From Pustulibacterium marinum (lineage in GTDB: Bacteria > Bacteroidota > Bacteroidia > Flavobacteriales > Flavobacteriaceae), in assembly GCF_900116665.1 (NCBI RefSeq), contig NZ_FPBK01000003.1, positions 151,306 through 215,305 on the forward strand: a stretch of DNA of 64,000 bases. Direction: 5' to 3'. The notes under the pieces are model-generated. The model saw only the letters and a program-made list of their open reading frames with translations, searched no databases and was not told where the DNA came from. Of the stretch, positions 1 to 8,799 are shown piece after piece; positions within the stretch are counted from its first letter, which is position 1; every line of letters starts with the position of its first letter. Both the position numbers and the translations under genes were made by a program.

Positions 1-1
1 T

Positions 2-820
2 GCTGAATGCGAACCTTATTTAAGCGCTGATTATGCTGTAATGCAACAAGAAACCGAAGCGCTTTTAAAAGCAATTCAGTTAGTTCAAAAAGTGATCAAA
101 GCAGAAAAAATTACTTTTGGAATTGAAAAGCAACATAAAGAATTACAATCACATTTGTTGAAAAATGCGAAAAAGCTCAACATTTCAATTCAAATCAAAC
201 TTTTACCAAATACGTATCCACAAGGAGGCGAATTACAACTGATAAAAGCGGTAACTGGAAAAGAACTTCCCAAAGGAAGTATTCCGGCGGAACATGGAAT
301 TACAGTGAGCAACGTAGGGACACTTTGGGCTATTTATGAAGCTTTTTACAATGAGCAACCCTACATTGAGCGTATCATTACTATTTCTGGAGAAAAAGCT
401 ATCAATAGAGGAAATTTTAAAGTGGCAATTGGTACTCCAGTTTCTCATATTTTAGAAGAAATTGGTCTGCCATGGAATACTGAAAACCAAACTGTGATAC
501 TTGGTGGGCCTATGATGGGAAAAGCCATTTATCAACCTGAAACACCTATCAACAAAGGAAGCGGAGGTGTTTTAATACTTCCCAACCCAACAAACAAACG
601 CTATAATTGTATTCAATGTGGGTATTGTACCGATGTTTGTCCCCAACATTTAATGCCCATGGAATTTGCGCGTTACAACACTGAAAAGAACATTCAAAAA
701 CTATACGAATTCAACCTCAACGATTGCATAGAATGTGGAGCTTGTGCATACATTTGCCCAAGTGATGTGCCACTCATGAAAAGTATTGTAGAAGGTAAAA
801 ATCTGTTACACAACGCATGA
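2..820 (+). CDS. rnfC: RnfC-like electron transport complex subunit (5' end cut by window)
   Basis: This is the C-terminal part of an RnfC-type ferredoxin subunit. The reading frame is already open at base 2 (…AECEPYLSADYAV…), a block typical of the middle of RnfC, so the ATG at 41 is not the true start. The visible 272 residues contain the SLBB-like region followed by two 4Fe-4S motifs, CIQCGYCTDVCP (about nt 608-645) and CIECGACAYICP (about nt 725-762). In Rnf complexes this subunit takes electrons from NADH or ferredoxin at the membrane. The stop overlaps the next start by 4 bases (ATGA), so it is translationally coupled to rnfD. Family assignment is firm; the physiological electron donor is not visible. 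Confidence 0.92.
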   Translation, partial: AECEPYLSADYAVMQQETEALLKAIQLVQKVIKAEKITFGIEKQHKELQSHLLKNAKKLNISIQIKLLPNTYPQGGELQLIKAVTGKELPKGSIPAEHGITVSNVGTLWAIYEAFYNEQPYIERIITISGEKAINRGNFKVAIGTPVSHILEEIGLPWNTENQTVILGGPMMGKAIYQPETPINKGSGGVLILPNPTNKRYNCIQCGYCTDVCPQHLMPMEFARYNTEKNIQKLYEFNLNDCIECGACAYICPSDVPLMKSIVEGKNLLHNA

Positions 821-1905
821 GTTTGAATCCATACATAAAACCAAAATTTGAAACCACAACTACCGTTATGGTAGATGTAATCATTGCATTGCTCCCGCTC
901 AGCATACTTTCCTATATCGCATATGGAATGCAAGCCATACAATTACAGCTTTTAGCTATTGGAGTTGCTTTGGTCACAGAGTTAATTTCGGCTGTATTAG
1001 TTACCAAAAATTATCGAAGCATTTTGGATGGATCGGCAGTAGTTACTGCATTGCTAATGTGCTTTACGATTTCTCCAATTACGCCATGGTATATTGTGGC
1101 ATTTGGAGCAGCTTCGGCAATTCTATTCGGAAAAATTGTCTGGGGAGGTTTGGGTAAAAACCGATTTAATCCTGCTTTGGTGGGACGTGAATTTATGGCT
1201 ACTTTTTTTCCTGTAATTATGACTTCTGCAGGAATTTGGGCTACTACATCGTATATTCAAACTCCGGCAACCCATCTTTTTCCGGGTTTGACTAGTGACT
1301 ATTTGAATAGTTACTTGAGTGGTTTGGTGTATAAAACCAGCGGTGCTATGGGCGAATATTCTATCGTTGCTATTGCTATTGGCGGATTGTATTTATTGAT
1401 ACGAAATAGAATTTCATGGCATATTCCGTTTGCATTGCTCGCTGTGTTTTTTGCCTGTTTTTGGTTTGTTCCAGATGGAGATGATCTTAAATTTTCTTTA
1501 GCTGGCGTACTTTTAGGTACTATTTTTATGGCTACAGATATGCCATCGAGCCCTACAAATACCAATGGTAAACTCTATTATGGTGGCATGATTGGTTTAG
1601 TCACTTTTCTGTTGCTTTTGGGAAAAGTGAGTTATGAATATATGTCCTTTTCAATTTTAATATTGAACGGATTCAGTAGATTTATATCACTAGTTTTCAA
1701 ACCAAAAGTTTGGGGACAACCTCTAGATTGGCAATCACGTATAGAACAAATTTTTCTATTAACATTAGCCATCCTAGGTGTAACGTTGGCCGTTATTTCA
1801 CTCGATTATTACCATATGATTCCGTACTTGGTGTACGTGTACATTGTTTACATCATATTCAAATTTAATTTTTCATTTTTAAAAAATATATCCAATCCTA
1901 TATAA
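817..1905 (+). CDS. rnfD: RnfD-like membrane subunit
   Basis: This is a 362-residue polytopic membrane protein of the RnfD/NqrB family, with about nine to ten hydrophobic segments. The conserved block GGLGKNRFNPALVG (residues 110-123) and the GEYS…AIGGLYLL region (about 179-194) match RnfD. In characterised RnfD proteins an FMN is bound covalently to the Thr of an S/T-G-A-T motif. Here the equivalent stretch before the GEYS block reads TPAT (Thr152), so the motif is altered though a Thr remains; SGAM at 175-178 belongs to the following block. It is coupled to rnfC by a 4-base overlap. RnfG, E and A do not follow; they must lie upstream or elsewhere. Confidence 0.9.
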   Translation: MSLNPYIKPKFETTTTVMVDVIIALLPLSILSYIAYGMQAIQLQLLAIGVALVTELISAVLVTKNYRSILDGSAVVTALLMCFTISPITPWYIVAFGAASAILFGKIVWGGLGKNRFNPALVGREFMATFFPVIMTSAGIWATTSYIQTPATHLFPGLTSDYLNSYLSGLVYKTSGAMGEYSIVAIAIGGLYLLIRNRISWHIPFALLAVFFACFWFVPDGDDLKFSLAGVLLGTIFMATDMPSSPTNTNGKLYYGGMIGLVTFLLLLGKVSYEYMSFSILILNGFSRFISLVFKPKVWGQPLDWQSRIEQIFLLTLAILGVTLAVISLDYYHMIPYLVYVYIVYIIFKFNFSFLKNISNPI

Positions 1906-1915
1906 TAGCAAATCC

Positions 1916-2563
1916 ATGAAAAAAATATTCCTACTCATTACCACTGTTTTTATTTTTTCCTGTGAAGAAAAACCGGCAGAAAAGATAACCTATTCTGGAA
2001 ATCACCGAGAAGCCATTATCAACAACATTCTTACACGAAGATCTATCCGAAAATATACAGACCAACAAGTGAGTAAATCACAATTAGATATTGTGATGAA
2101 AAGTGCTTTATTTGCGCCTAGCGCGTTGAACAAACAACCGTGGGAAGTACGCGTGATTCAGAATCAAGAATTGTTAACCGAAATCAACAATCGCTTTTTG
2201 AATTATGCAGAAGGAAAAGAATTTCAAGGAAGTGCAGCCCATTACCGCGAACCCGGATTTAGCATTTTTCACGGTGCGCCAACCCTTATTGTTATTGCCA
2301 GAGACAAAAGCAGTAACATTAGTTATTTAGATTGTGGTATCATTCTTCAGAATATTCTATTAAGTGCTCATGCGATTGATTTAGGAACTTGTCCGTTAGG
2401 AACTTTAGTACCTATTTTAAATCTGGAAGAAAACAAAGATATTATAGAACTGTTGAACATCCCGGAAGGATATGAAGTAGCTATTAATGTTGCCTTAGGT
2501 TACCCAGATGAACAACCTGTAGCGCCAAAACGCTATGCCGAAAAGATTAAAATTATAGAATAA
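1916..2563 (+). CDS. Nitroreductase-family lipoprotein
   Basis: This is a 215-residue FMN-dependent nitroreductase-fold protein. The N-terminus is a short lipoprotein signal (MKKIFLLITTVFIFSC, lipobox Cys16), so it should be anchored in an envelope membrane, unlike the usual cytoplasmic nitroreductases. The FMN-binding start RRSIRKY (about residues 42-48), the SALNKQPWEVRV block and the C-terminal GYP…KRYAEKI segment are family hallmarks. It begins 10 bases after rnfD and is probably co-transcribed, suggesting it receives electrons from, or passes them to, the Rnf-like complex. The substrate is not visible. A hairpin follows the gene. Family confidence is high; the link to Rnf is inference. 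Confidence 0.85.
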   Translation: MKKIFLLITTVFIFSCEEKPAEKITYSGNHREAIINNILTRRSIRKYTDQQVSKSQLDIVMKSALFAPSALNKQPWEVRVIQNQELLTEINNRFLNYAEGKEFQGSAAHYREPGFSIFHGAPTLIVIARDKSSNISYLDCGIILQNILLSAHAIDLGTCPLGTLVPILNLEENKDIIELLNIPEGYEVAINVALGYPDEQPVAPKRYAEKIKIIE

Positions 2564-2579
2564 TTTACGGCATATAAAA

Positions 2580-2614
2580 ACCCAATACTTCGAAATACAT
2601 CGAACGTATTGGGT
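2580..2614. terminator. Hairpin between convergent genes
   Basis: The arms at about 2581-2592 and 2601-2613 pair over 12 bp with one bulged base, around an 8-base loop. On the minus strand the hairpin is followed by a U tract (AAAAA on the plus strand at 2576-2580), so it best fits termination of the GH20 gene. It may also stop the rnf operon. Confidence 0.65.
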
Positions 2615-2640
2615 CGGCTTAAAACTTGATTGAAGTTATT

Positions 2641-4644
2641 TTACAAAGCTTCGAATAGCAGTTGTAAATCAGTCGTTATAACAATTTCTACATCTTCCAC
2701 TGGAGCTTCTAATACTTTAAAATCTTTCTTTTTTAGTTTCGCTTTTTCACCATTCATTTTTGCCAACAAAGGTTTACAAACATTTTGTACACGCTCAGCA
2801 ATAGGCATTATTTTCTGTAATGTTGGATTGGGTTGTAATGTTTTTAAATCATCATAAAGTGTTGCCCATTTTTGCAAATAGATTTTTACCGCTTTTCTAT
2901 TTTCTTCATTATGTTTTTGGATAAAAGCAGCTACTGCATGCTTAAAGGCTACGGCATCACTCGCATCAACAACACAAGCATCTGCAAATAACGTATAGGG
3001 ATTGTAGGTTTTATATTCTGTACCACCCATGTTACGTGTATAACCTTTCAAAGGTTCGCAAATGGCAGTCATATTTTGTAATGGCATTATATTTCTACCG
3101 TTAGCCATGTTACGTAAAATAACATCTCTATAGCTTAAATGTGTAATACCTAATAGTTCTAAATCTAGATTGAACTGAACCAATCTTTTTCTTAGATTAT
3201 CATAATCGTTCACATCCTGTGAAGACCATAAACGCTCTGCAATGGCTGCTGTTCTTGGCCAAATTCTAGAATCTACTGTCAAAGGAGTAGCCAACTCTGC
3301 CCACATGGTAGCTTCGCCTCCTAAAATATTTTTAGCTTGCTGCGGTGTTAAAGGGTTGTCTTTTTCTAAAGGATCATTCAAATAATGTCCTTTCATCGAG
3401 TTGTTCAAATCGATATAGTAACCATTAGACAAAATAGTTTGTGAACCTTGTTGTGCCGATTGAATCATGGCTTCTTTTCCTCTCCAGGATTGGATTACTA
3501 CATCTTTTGGTAATTCCGGTTGAAAAATCTCATCCCACCCCATCATGATCTTTCCGTATTTTTTGAGGATTTTTTGAAGTTTGATATTGAAATAACTTTG
3601 CAATTGATGCTTGTCTTTCAAATCATGTTCCTTCATGAATTTCTGGATATCTTCATTGGCAGCCCATTGTTTTCCTTCGTTTTCATCTCCCCCAATGTGG
3701 AAATAAGGATCTGGGAATAAAGGAGCCATTTCAGCTATTACTTTTTCTAAAACCTCGTATGTTTCATCAATGGTAGGATCTAAAGTAGGATCAAAAACAC
3801 CAGCATAGCGTTCTATAGTGTAAACCGTATCCTTTTTACTAGAAATTTGAGGATACGCTACAGACATAGCCGTTGCGTGCCCTGGAACATCAATTTCTGG
3901 AATTACTCTAATTCCGCGTTCTACAGCATAAGCAACTACATCTTTTATTTGTTCTTGTGTAAACCAAAAACCATCGCTTCCTTTTTCCGTCAATTCCGGT
4001 AATGATTTTATTTCAACTCTCCATCCTTGGTCATCTGCTAAATGCCAATGAAATACGTTCATTTTAGCGGCAGCCAAAGCATCTATATTTCGTTTTACTA
4101 CGTCAACAGGCATGAAATGGCGCGAAACGTCCATCATCAAACCTCTCCATGGAAAACGCGGTTCATCTTCAATTTTCACGGTTTGGAAAAAATATTCAGT
4201 CTCTGAAAAAGAAACCAGTTGTAATAAGGTTTCCAAACCTCTTAGCGCTCCAATATCCGTAGTACTTTTGAGTATGATTTTTCCTTCTGAAACATCTAAA
4301 GAATAAGACTCGTCTTCTCCCAATTTTACAACTCCCGGACGTTCTATGGAAATTTGCAAAATTGCATTTGGATACTCGTTCTTCTTTGTTGCAAAGCCCT
4401 GATCTATAAAAACTCCAGTTTTATCTGCCAATCTTCTTAAAAACCTAGATGCTCCACCATAAATTCTACTATGATAATCACCTTGAATATTTACTTTGAA
4501 ATCTTCGTTCAAAATACAGGAACCCGTAACAGTTTTTACTTTTGCCGGCCACGGAATGATGTTGTAAACTTCATTTGCTTCTTGCGCATTTCCTATAAAA
4601 ATTGCTGTTGTCACAAAAACTAAGGTGAGTATTTTTTTTAGCAT
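2641..4644 (-). CDS. GH20 beta-N-acetylhexosaminidase
   Basis: This is a 667-residue exo-beta-N-acetylhexosaminidase that removes terminal GlcNAc or GalNAc. It has a signal peptide (about residues 1-20, ending IGNAQ), a GH20b N-terminal domain (about 25-155) and the TIM-barrel catalytic domain (about 160-500). Diagnostic motifs are WRGLMMDVSRHF (166-177), HWHLADDQGW (199-208), IPEIDVPGH and the catalytic Asp-Glu pair in HIGGDENEGKQW (D320/E321). The enzyme uses substrate-assisted catalysis through the N-acetyl group. It sits opposite the rest of the glycan locus and faces a symporter gene across a 349-base gap. Predicted location is periplasm or surface; no lipobox is seen. Confidence 0.95.
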   Translation of the reverse strand: MLKKILTLVFVTTAIFIGNAQEANEVYNIIPWPAKVKTVTGSCILNEDFKVNIQGDYHSRIYGGASRFLRRLADKTGVFIDQGFATKKNEYPNAILQISIERPGVVKLGEDESYSLDVSEGKIILKSTTDIGALRGLETLLQLVSFSETEYFFQTVKIEDEPRFPWRGLMMDVSRHFMPVDVVKRNIDALAAAKMNVFHWHLADDQGWRVEIKSLPELTEKGSDGFWFTQEQIKDVVAYAVERGIRVIPEIDVPGHATAMSVAYPQISSKKDTVYTIERYAGVFDPTLDPTIDETYEVLEKVIAEMAPLFPDPYFHIGGDENEGKQWAANEDIQKFMKEHDLKDKHQLQSYFNIKLQKILKKYGKIMMGWDEIFQPELPKDVVIQSWRGKEAMIQSAQQGSQTILSNGYYIDLNNSMKGHYLNDPLEKDNPLTPQQAKNILGGEATMWAELATPLTVDSRIWPRTAAIAERLWSSQDVNDYDNLRKRLVQFNLDLELLGITHLSYRDVILRNMANGRNIMPLQNMTAICEPLKGYTRNMGGTEYKTYNPYTLFADACVVDASDAVAFKHAVAAFIQKHNEENRKAVKIYLQKWATLYDDLKTLQPNPTLQKIMPIAERVQNVCKPLLAKMNGEKAKLKKKDFKVLEAPVEDVEIVITTDLQLLFEAL

Positions 4645-4993
4645 CTTTTGGATAGTTTGAAAAAAAGTTAGTTTAAAATTAACTGGCTATGAACCATTTA
4701 CTCAAAGAATATTGATGATTTCGTCATATTAATTTTGAACTAATATAACTACAGAATTTTTTTTTCTACTAAATTTTATCTGAATAACAACATTTTTCAC
4801 ATCAGTAACATCTACTACCCGACAAATGAAAAAACAGGATTTTTACTCAAAATTTTTTGTTGTTTTTTTAATAATTCCTCCTTAACATTGCTATGAAATC
4901 AACCTAGAAATTTTAATTCTCCGCGTCTGTTTTTCGGAATTTCTATCGAATTAAAATTTTATTTTTCAACCAAATAACTCTTAAAATACCATT
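4645..4993. other. 349-base divergent intergenic region
   Basis: This gap lies between the divergent GH20 and symporter genes. It is very AT-rich and has no coding potential. It should hold both promoters, but no exact TAnnTTTG was found. Near matches are CAAAGAATA at 4703-4711 (minus strand, spacer one base too long) and TATTTTTC at about 4961-4968 (plus strand, last base differs). It also holds an inverted repeat at 4908-4959, listed separately. Confidence 0.6.
4908..4959. repeat. Inverted repeat upstream of SSS symporter gene
   Basis: Two perfect 12-base arms (4908-4919 and 4948-4959) flank a 28-base spacer that itself contains a short TCCG/CGGA pairing (4920-4923 and 4935-4938). It lies 35 bases before the symporter start. 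It could be an operator or a folded mRNA leader; AT-rich arms of this size can arise by chance. Confidence 0.5.
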
Positions 4994-6781
4994 ATGAACC
5001 TCTCAACCTTAGACTACATTGTAATTTTTTCCTTTTTTGCATTAACACTGCTTGTAGGGTTTGCCGTTTCAAAACAATCCGGTAAAAATTCTTCGGAATA
5101 TTTCCTATCTGGCCGAAGTATGCCATGGTGGCTTTTAGGTATTTCTATGGTAGCAACCACTTTTGCGGTAGACACTCCGTTACTAGTAACCGACTTTGTT
5201 AGAAACGTTGGAGTTTCCGGAAACTGGGGTTGGTGGGTTTTTCTTTTAACAGGAATGCTCACGGTGTTTGTTTATGCAAAATTATGGAGAAGATCTGATG
5301 TAGCTACTGATATTGAGTTTTATGAATTACGCTACTCCGGAAAAGCAGCTAAGTTCTTAAGAGCTTTTAGAGCGCTTTATTTAGGATTGATCTTTAACAT
5401 TCTTGTGATGTCTGTTGTAACCTTGGCAGCCATCAAAATTGGAGAAGTAATGCTGGGCGTTCCAAAGTATGTAACCGTAGGTGTTGCTGGTTTGGTTACC
5501 TTGGTTTTTAGTTCTGTAGGAGGTTTTAAAGGGGTAATTTACACTGATTTTATTCTGTTTGTAATTTCCATGATTGGCGCAGTTTGGGCTGCCGTTTATA
5601 TCGTAAATCTGGATCAAGTTGGTGGATTAACAGAATTGGTGACCAATCCGGCTGTTATAGAGAAGATGAGTATTTTACCAGATTTCAGCAATACGGAATT
5701 AATGATGACATTACTTGTAATTCCGCTGGCTGTTCAATGGTGGAGTGCTTGGTATCCTGGAGCAGAACCTGGTGGTGGAGGTTACGTAGCACAACGTATG
5801 TTGGCTGCTAAAAACGAAAGTCACGCAATTGGTGCTACTTTCCTTTTCAATATTTTACACTACGCTATGCGTCCTTGGCCATGGATTTTGGTTGCCTTGG
5901 CGTCTATTGTAGTTTTTCCAGACTTGCAAAGTTTACACACAGCTTTCCCCGCTATTTCACAAGATAAATTAGCACATGATTTAGCTTATCCTGCAATGTT
6001 AACATTTTTACCTTCCGGATTATTAGGCTTGGTTATGGCTTCTATGATTGCAGCCTATATGTCAACGGTTTCTACTCACTTAAACTGGGGATCATCGTAC
6101 ATCGTAAATGATTTCTATATTCAACATATCAATAAAGATGCAACGGAAAAAGAAAAAGTAAATGTAGGTAGATTAAGTGCCGTTGTTATGATGGTTTTTA
6201 GTTCCATCCTAGCTTTCTTTTTTACCAATGCTCAACAAGTTTTTAATGTGATAATCATGTTTGGTGCAGGAACCGGACTTATATTCATATTACGTTGGTT
6301 CTGGTGGAGAATTAATGCATGGAGTGAAATTGCTGCTATGTTTGTTTCTGGCTTTGTTTCTATCTTTTTCACCTTTGTTTACTTTCCGGATAGTATTCCT
6401 AGTTATTGGCAATTTCCTATTGTTGTTGCCATTACAACTTTAACTTGGATTGCCGTAACATTTTTAACGAAACCAGAAAAGAAAGAAACTTTATATAGCT
6501 TTTACAACCAAGTACAACCTGGTGGAAGTGGTTGGAAAAAAGTATTGGAAGATGCGGATAAAGATGGTGTTGAAATTGTTGGACGAAATAAAAAATCTAG
6601 TATTCCAAACGGAATATTAGCCATGATATTAGGCTGTTTATTGATTTACAGCTTGTTATTTAGTGTAGGAAATCTGGTGTATATGAATTTCACCACCGGA
6701 CTTATCCTCCTAGGAGCATCAATAATCTTTGCGGTATTATTGATTCAGTTATGGAAACGAATTAAGAACGACGTTCTTTAA
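4994..6781 (+). CDS. Sodium:solute symporter (SSS family)
   Basis: This is a 595-residue SSS-family secondary transporter with about 13-14 hydrophobic segments, starting directly in the first membrane helix (LDYIVIFSFFALTLLVGFAV). Motifs include SEYFLSGRSMPWWLLGISMVA near the N-terminus and the AQRMLAAKNESHA and MVMASMIAAYMST-like blocks. Such proteins couple Na+ entry to uptake of sugars, sialic acids or related solutes across the inner membrane. Its position between a GH20 hexosaminidase and the LytTR two-component pair points to a mono- or disaccharide released from glycans, possibly GlcNAc. The exact substrate cannot be read from the sequence. An inverted repeat lies just upstream. Confidence 0.92.
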   Translation: MNLSTLDYIVIFSFFALTLLVGFAVSKQSGKNSSEYFLSGRSMPWWLLGISMVATTFAVDTPLLVTDFVRNVGVSGNWGWWVFLLTGMLTVFVYAKLWRRSDVATDIEFYELRYSGKAAKFLRAFRALYLGLIFNILVMSVVTLAAIKIGEVMLGVPKYVTVGVAGLVTLVFSSVGGFKGVIYTDFILFVISMIGAVWAAVYIVNLDQVGGLTELVTNPAVIEKMSILPDFSNTELMMTLLVIPLAVQWWSAWYPGAEPGGGGYVAQRMLAAKNESHAIGATFLFNILHYAMRPWPWILVALASIVVFPDLQSLHTAFPAISQDKLAHDLAYPAMLTFLPSGLLGLVMASMIAAYMSTVSTHLNWGSSYIVNDFYIQHINKDATEKEKVNVGRLSAVVMMVFSSILAFFFTNAQQVFNVIIMFGAGTGLIFILRWFWWRINAWSEIAAMFVSGFVSIFFTFVYFPDSIPSYWQFPIVVAITTLTWIAVTFLTKPEKKETLYSFYNQVQPGGSGWKKVLEDADKDGVEIVGRNKKSSIPNGILAMILGCLLIYSLLFSVGNLVYMNFTTGLILLGASIIFAVLLIQLWKRIKNDVL

Positions 6782-6812
6782 TTCAGGTTTACTGTTATAT
6801 GTTTGTTTTTTT

Positions 6813-6845
6813 ATGAAGATTAGTTGAATTTCAACTAATCTTCAT
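6813..6845. terminator. Strong hairpin between convergent symporter and LytTR genes
   Basis: A perfect 15-bp stem (6813-6827 with 6831-6845) closes on a 3-base loop. The TAG stop of the LytTR gene (6835-6837) lies inside it. The plus-strand side is followed only by TGTTTTC, so it is a weak classical terminator, but the stem is long enough to act in both directions. Confidence 0.6.
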
Positions 6846-7566
6846 TGTTTTCAGAGGTTTCGTTTAATATTTTACTCTTCACATCGTTGATGTAACTTCT
6901 TCCTATGGTATAGCGAATTCCGGAAATCTCTACACTATTTCCTTCCACCGTTTCTACCTTATCCATATTTATGGTATAGGATCTGTGAATTCTTATGAAT
7001 TTTTCAGAAGGTAATTCATCTGTAAAACTTCCTAGGGTTTGGTGTACTATATATTTATTGGCAGATGTAATGATTTTGATGTAATCTTTCAAGCTTTCAA
7101 CTACCAAAATGTCATCTAAATATACTTTTACCATTTTCTTCTTATCTATCTTCACGAATAGAAATGGATTTTCGGAAGACGATGTGTTTCCACTTGAGAC
7201 TGATGACGATACCGAACGTAAAGCTTTATTTACCGTCATTACAAACCTGTTAAACGGAACAGGTTTTACCAGATAATCTAGTACTTCAAGTTCATAACTT
7301 TCTACTGCATATTCTTCATGAGCCGTGGTTATGGCTACCATTGGCGGCTTGTCTAAGCTACGTAGAAAACTCAATCCGTCTAGTAAAGGCATATTTATAT
7401 CTAGGAAAATAAGATCAACCTCATTACCTCTTAAAAAATTTAATGCTTCAATGGCATTATGAAATACCTGAACCAACTCTATACTATTTAGCTGCTCTAT
7501 GTAACTTTTTAAAATATTGGCAGCGAGGGGTTCGTCGTCAATAATAATACTTTTTAGTGTACTCAT
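6835..7566 (-). CDS. LytTR-family response regulator
   Basis: This is a 243-residue response regulator. The receiver domain (about 1-120) has the acidic pair D10/D11, phospho-acceptor D56 in LIFLDINMP, and K101 in the LDYLVKP motif. The C-terminal LytTR DNA-binding domain (about 140-235) shows VKVYLDDILVVES, KFIRIHRSYTINMDKV and IGRSY, typical of AlgR/LytR regulators. Its start overlaps the end of the upstream kinase gene by 4 bases, so the two form a coupled two-component system. Being embedded among glycan genes, it likely controls them; this is inference. Confidence 0.93.
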   Translation of the reverse strand: MSTLKSIIIDDEPLAANILKSYIEQLNSIELVQVFHNAIEALNFLRGNEVDLIFLDINMPLLDGLSFLRSLDKPPMVAITTAHEEYAVESYELEVLDYLVKPVPFNRFVMTVNKALRSVSSSVSSGNTSSSENPFLFVKIDKKKMVKVYLDDILVVESLKDYIKIITSANKYIVHQTLGSFTDELPSEKFIRIHRSYTINMDKVETVEGNSVEISGIRYTIGRSYINDVKSKILNETSENNED

Positions 7567-8654
7567 GATACTTTTATTTTTAACTCTACAACATAGAGGT
7601 CGTTCTTTTTATAAATTTTTAAATCGTAATGCTGTTTTTCATATCCTAGTGCCAAACGTTTCTTTACATTTCGGATACCTATTCCCCCTTTATGCTTTAC
7701 GATATGTGTATTTATAGGTTCTTTTGGTAATGTGTTGGTCACTTTAAAATAGAGAAAGTCATCAACCACGTTAAAGTCGATATTTATTTGAACATTTCCA
7801 ACATTTTTATTAGCTCCATGCTTAAAACAATTTTCAATAAACGTTAAAAGCAGCATGGGCGAAATTTCTTTGTCTTGAATATCTCCTGAGATATTCATGT
7901 TAATATCCAAAGAATCTCCATATCGAATTCGTTCCAAATCTAAATAATTCTGAAGCGCCATGATTTCGTTGGTAAGTGTTTGTTTTGGTTGCTTTGTTTC
8001 GTACAACATATAGCGCATCAATTCAGATAATTTTAAAATAATCTGTGGAGCTTTGTCTGATTTTTCAATGGATAACGAATAGATATTATTCAATGTATTG
8101 AAGAAAAAATGCGGGGAAATTTGCGTTCGTAAAAAGCGAAGTTCCGTTTCCAATTGAGTCTGCTCCAAATTAGTCAATCGCTTACGCTCTCTTAACCAGT
8201 CAATTGTAATTTTTATAGAAGTCACAAAAGAAATCACATACACTTCTCCCAGCATGGTAGTCATAGCGTAGTTAAAAGTAAGAATAGTGGTTCCAGGACC
8301 TTCAGGCCAAACATTATGACTCACAAAAAAGTAGGTCATATAATATTTTGCGACCACTACAAAAAGTAAGGCTATCAAAACCCCGAAACAAAAAAGAAAT
8401 ATCTTTCTGGTATAAATAAATTTCGGAATCAAATAATAGATAATGAAATAACAAACTACAATGTGTAGTGGAAATTCAACAAAATTTCCCTTTAATGAAA
8501 ATACTAAATCATTATAGTAACTTGCCCAACGTAATGTATTGAACATAAAATAACACAACCAAAACAGTACATGGTGTTTTACAGTGATTTGATAGGTTGG
8601 CTTTTCGTTTGTTTGAAATAATTCACGGATTCTTTTAGACTTTTCTTCAGGCAT
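7563..8654 (-). CDS. LytS-like sensor histidine kinase
   Basis: This is a 363-residue membrane histidine kinase of the His_kinase (LytS/YehU) type. About four hydrophobic segments (about residues 28-155) replace a large sensor domain. The dimerisation/phosphoacceptor motif QISPHFFFNTLNN places the phospho-His at H182, and the ATP-binding N-box reads FIENCFKHG, followed by the G-box GGIGIRNVKKRL. There is no obvious extracellular ligand-binding domain, so the signal may be sensed in the membrane or through a partner. It is the first gene of the operon with the LytTR regulator and is divergent from the GH92 operon. A -7 element is seen at 8729-8736. Confidence 0.92.
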   Translation of the reverse strand: MPEEKSKRIRELFQTNEKPTYQITVKHHVLFWLCYFMFNTLRWASYYNDLVFSLKGNFVEFPLHIVVCYFIIYYLIPKFIYTRKIFLFCFGVLIALLFVVVAKYYMTYFFVSHNVWPEGPGTTILTFNYAMTTMLGEVYVISFVTSIKITIDWLRERKRLTNLEQTQLETELRFLRTQISPHFFFNTLNNIYSLSIEKSDKAPQIILKLSELMRYMLYETKQPKQTLTNEIMALQNYLDLERIRYGDSLDINMNISGDIQDKEISPMLLLTFIENCFKHGANKNVGNVQINIDFNVVDDFLYFKVTNTLPKEPINTHIVKHKGGIGIRNVKKRLALGYEKQHYDLKIYKKNDLYVVELKIKVS

Positions 8655-8728
8655 GTTTGGGGATAGTTGGGTTGTTGTTGTTTAGCTGTTCAGTAACGTT
8701 ATTGGTCTAATATTGTTTTGATGATTCT

Positions 8729-8736
8729 CAAATTTA
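8729..8736 (-). promoter_or_regulatory. -7 element (TAAATTTG) for lytS-lytR operon
   Basis: The plus strand reads CAAATTTA, which is TAAATTTG on the minus strand, an exact fit to the Bacteroidota TAnnTTTG element. It lies about 75 bases before the kinase start. No clear -33 TTG was found. Confidence 0.5.
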
Positions 8737-8749
8737 TAAATATTTATAA
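8734..8749. promoter_or_regulatory. 16-bp perfect palindrome, possible operator
   Basis: The bases TTATAAATATTTATAA form a perfect palindrome in the gap between the divergent lytS and GH92 genes, overlapping the lytS -7 element. It is a candidate regulator-binding site for both directions. It consists only of A and T, so chance is a real alternative. A second short palindrome, TAACGTTA, lies at 8694-8701. Confidence 0.4.
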
Positions 8750-8799
8750 CATCACTATAACTTTAATTTAAGTTAATATTTGATTAATATGTAAATGAT

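Noticed and set aside
41-820. ATG at 41 as the start of rnfC
   Set aside because: The frame is open and RnfC-like before it, so the gene starts outside the window.
991-1905. SGAM (residues 175-178 of RnfD) as a broken flavin motif
   Set aside because: That stretch belongs to the following block; the likely flavin position is TPAT (Thr152).
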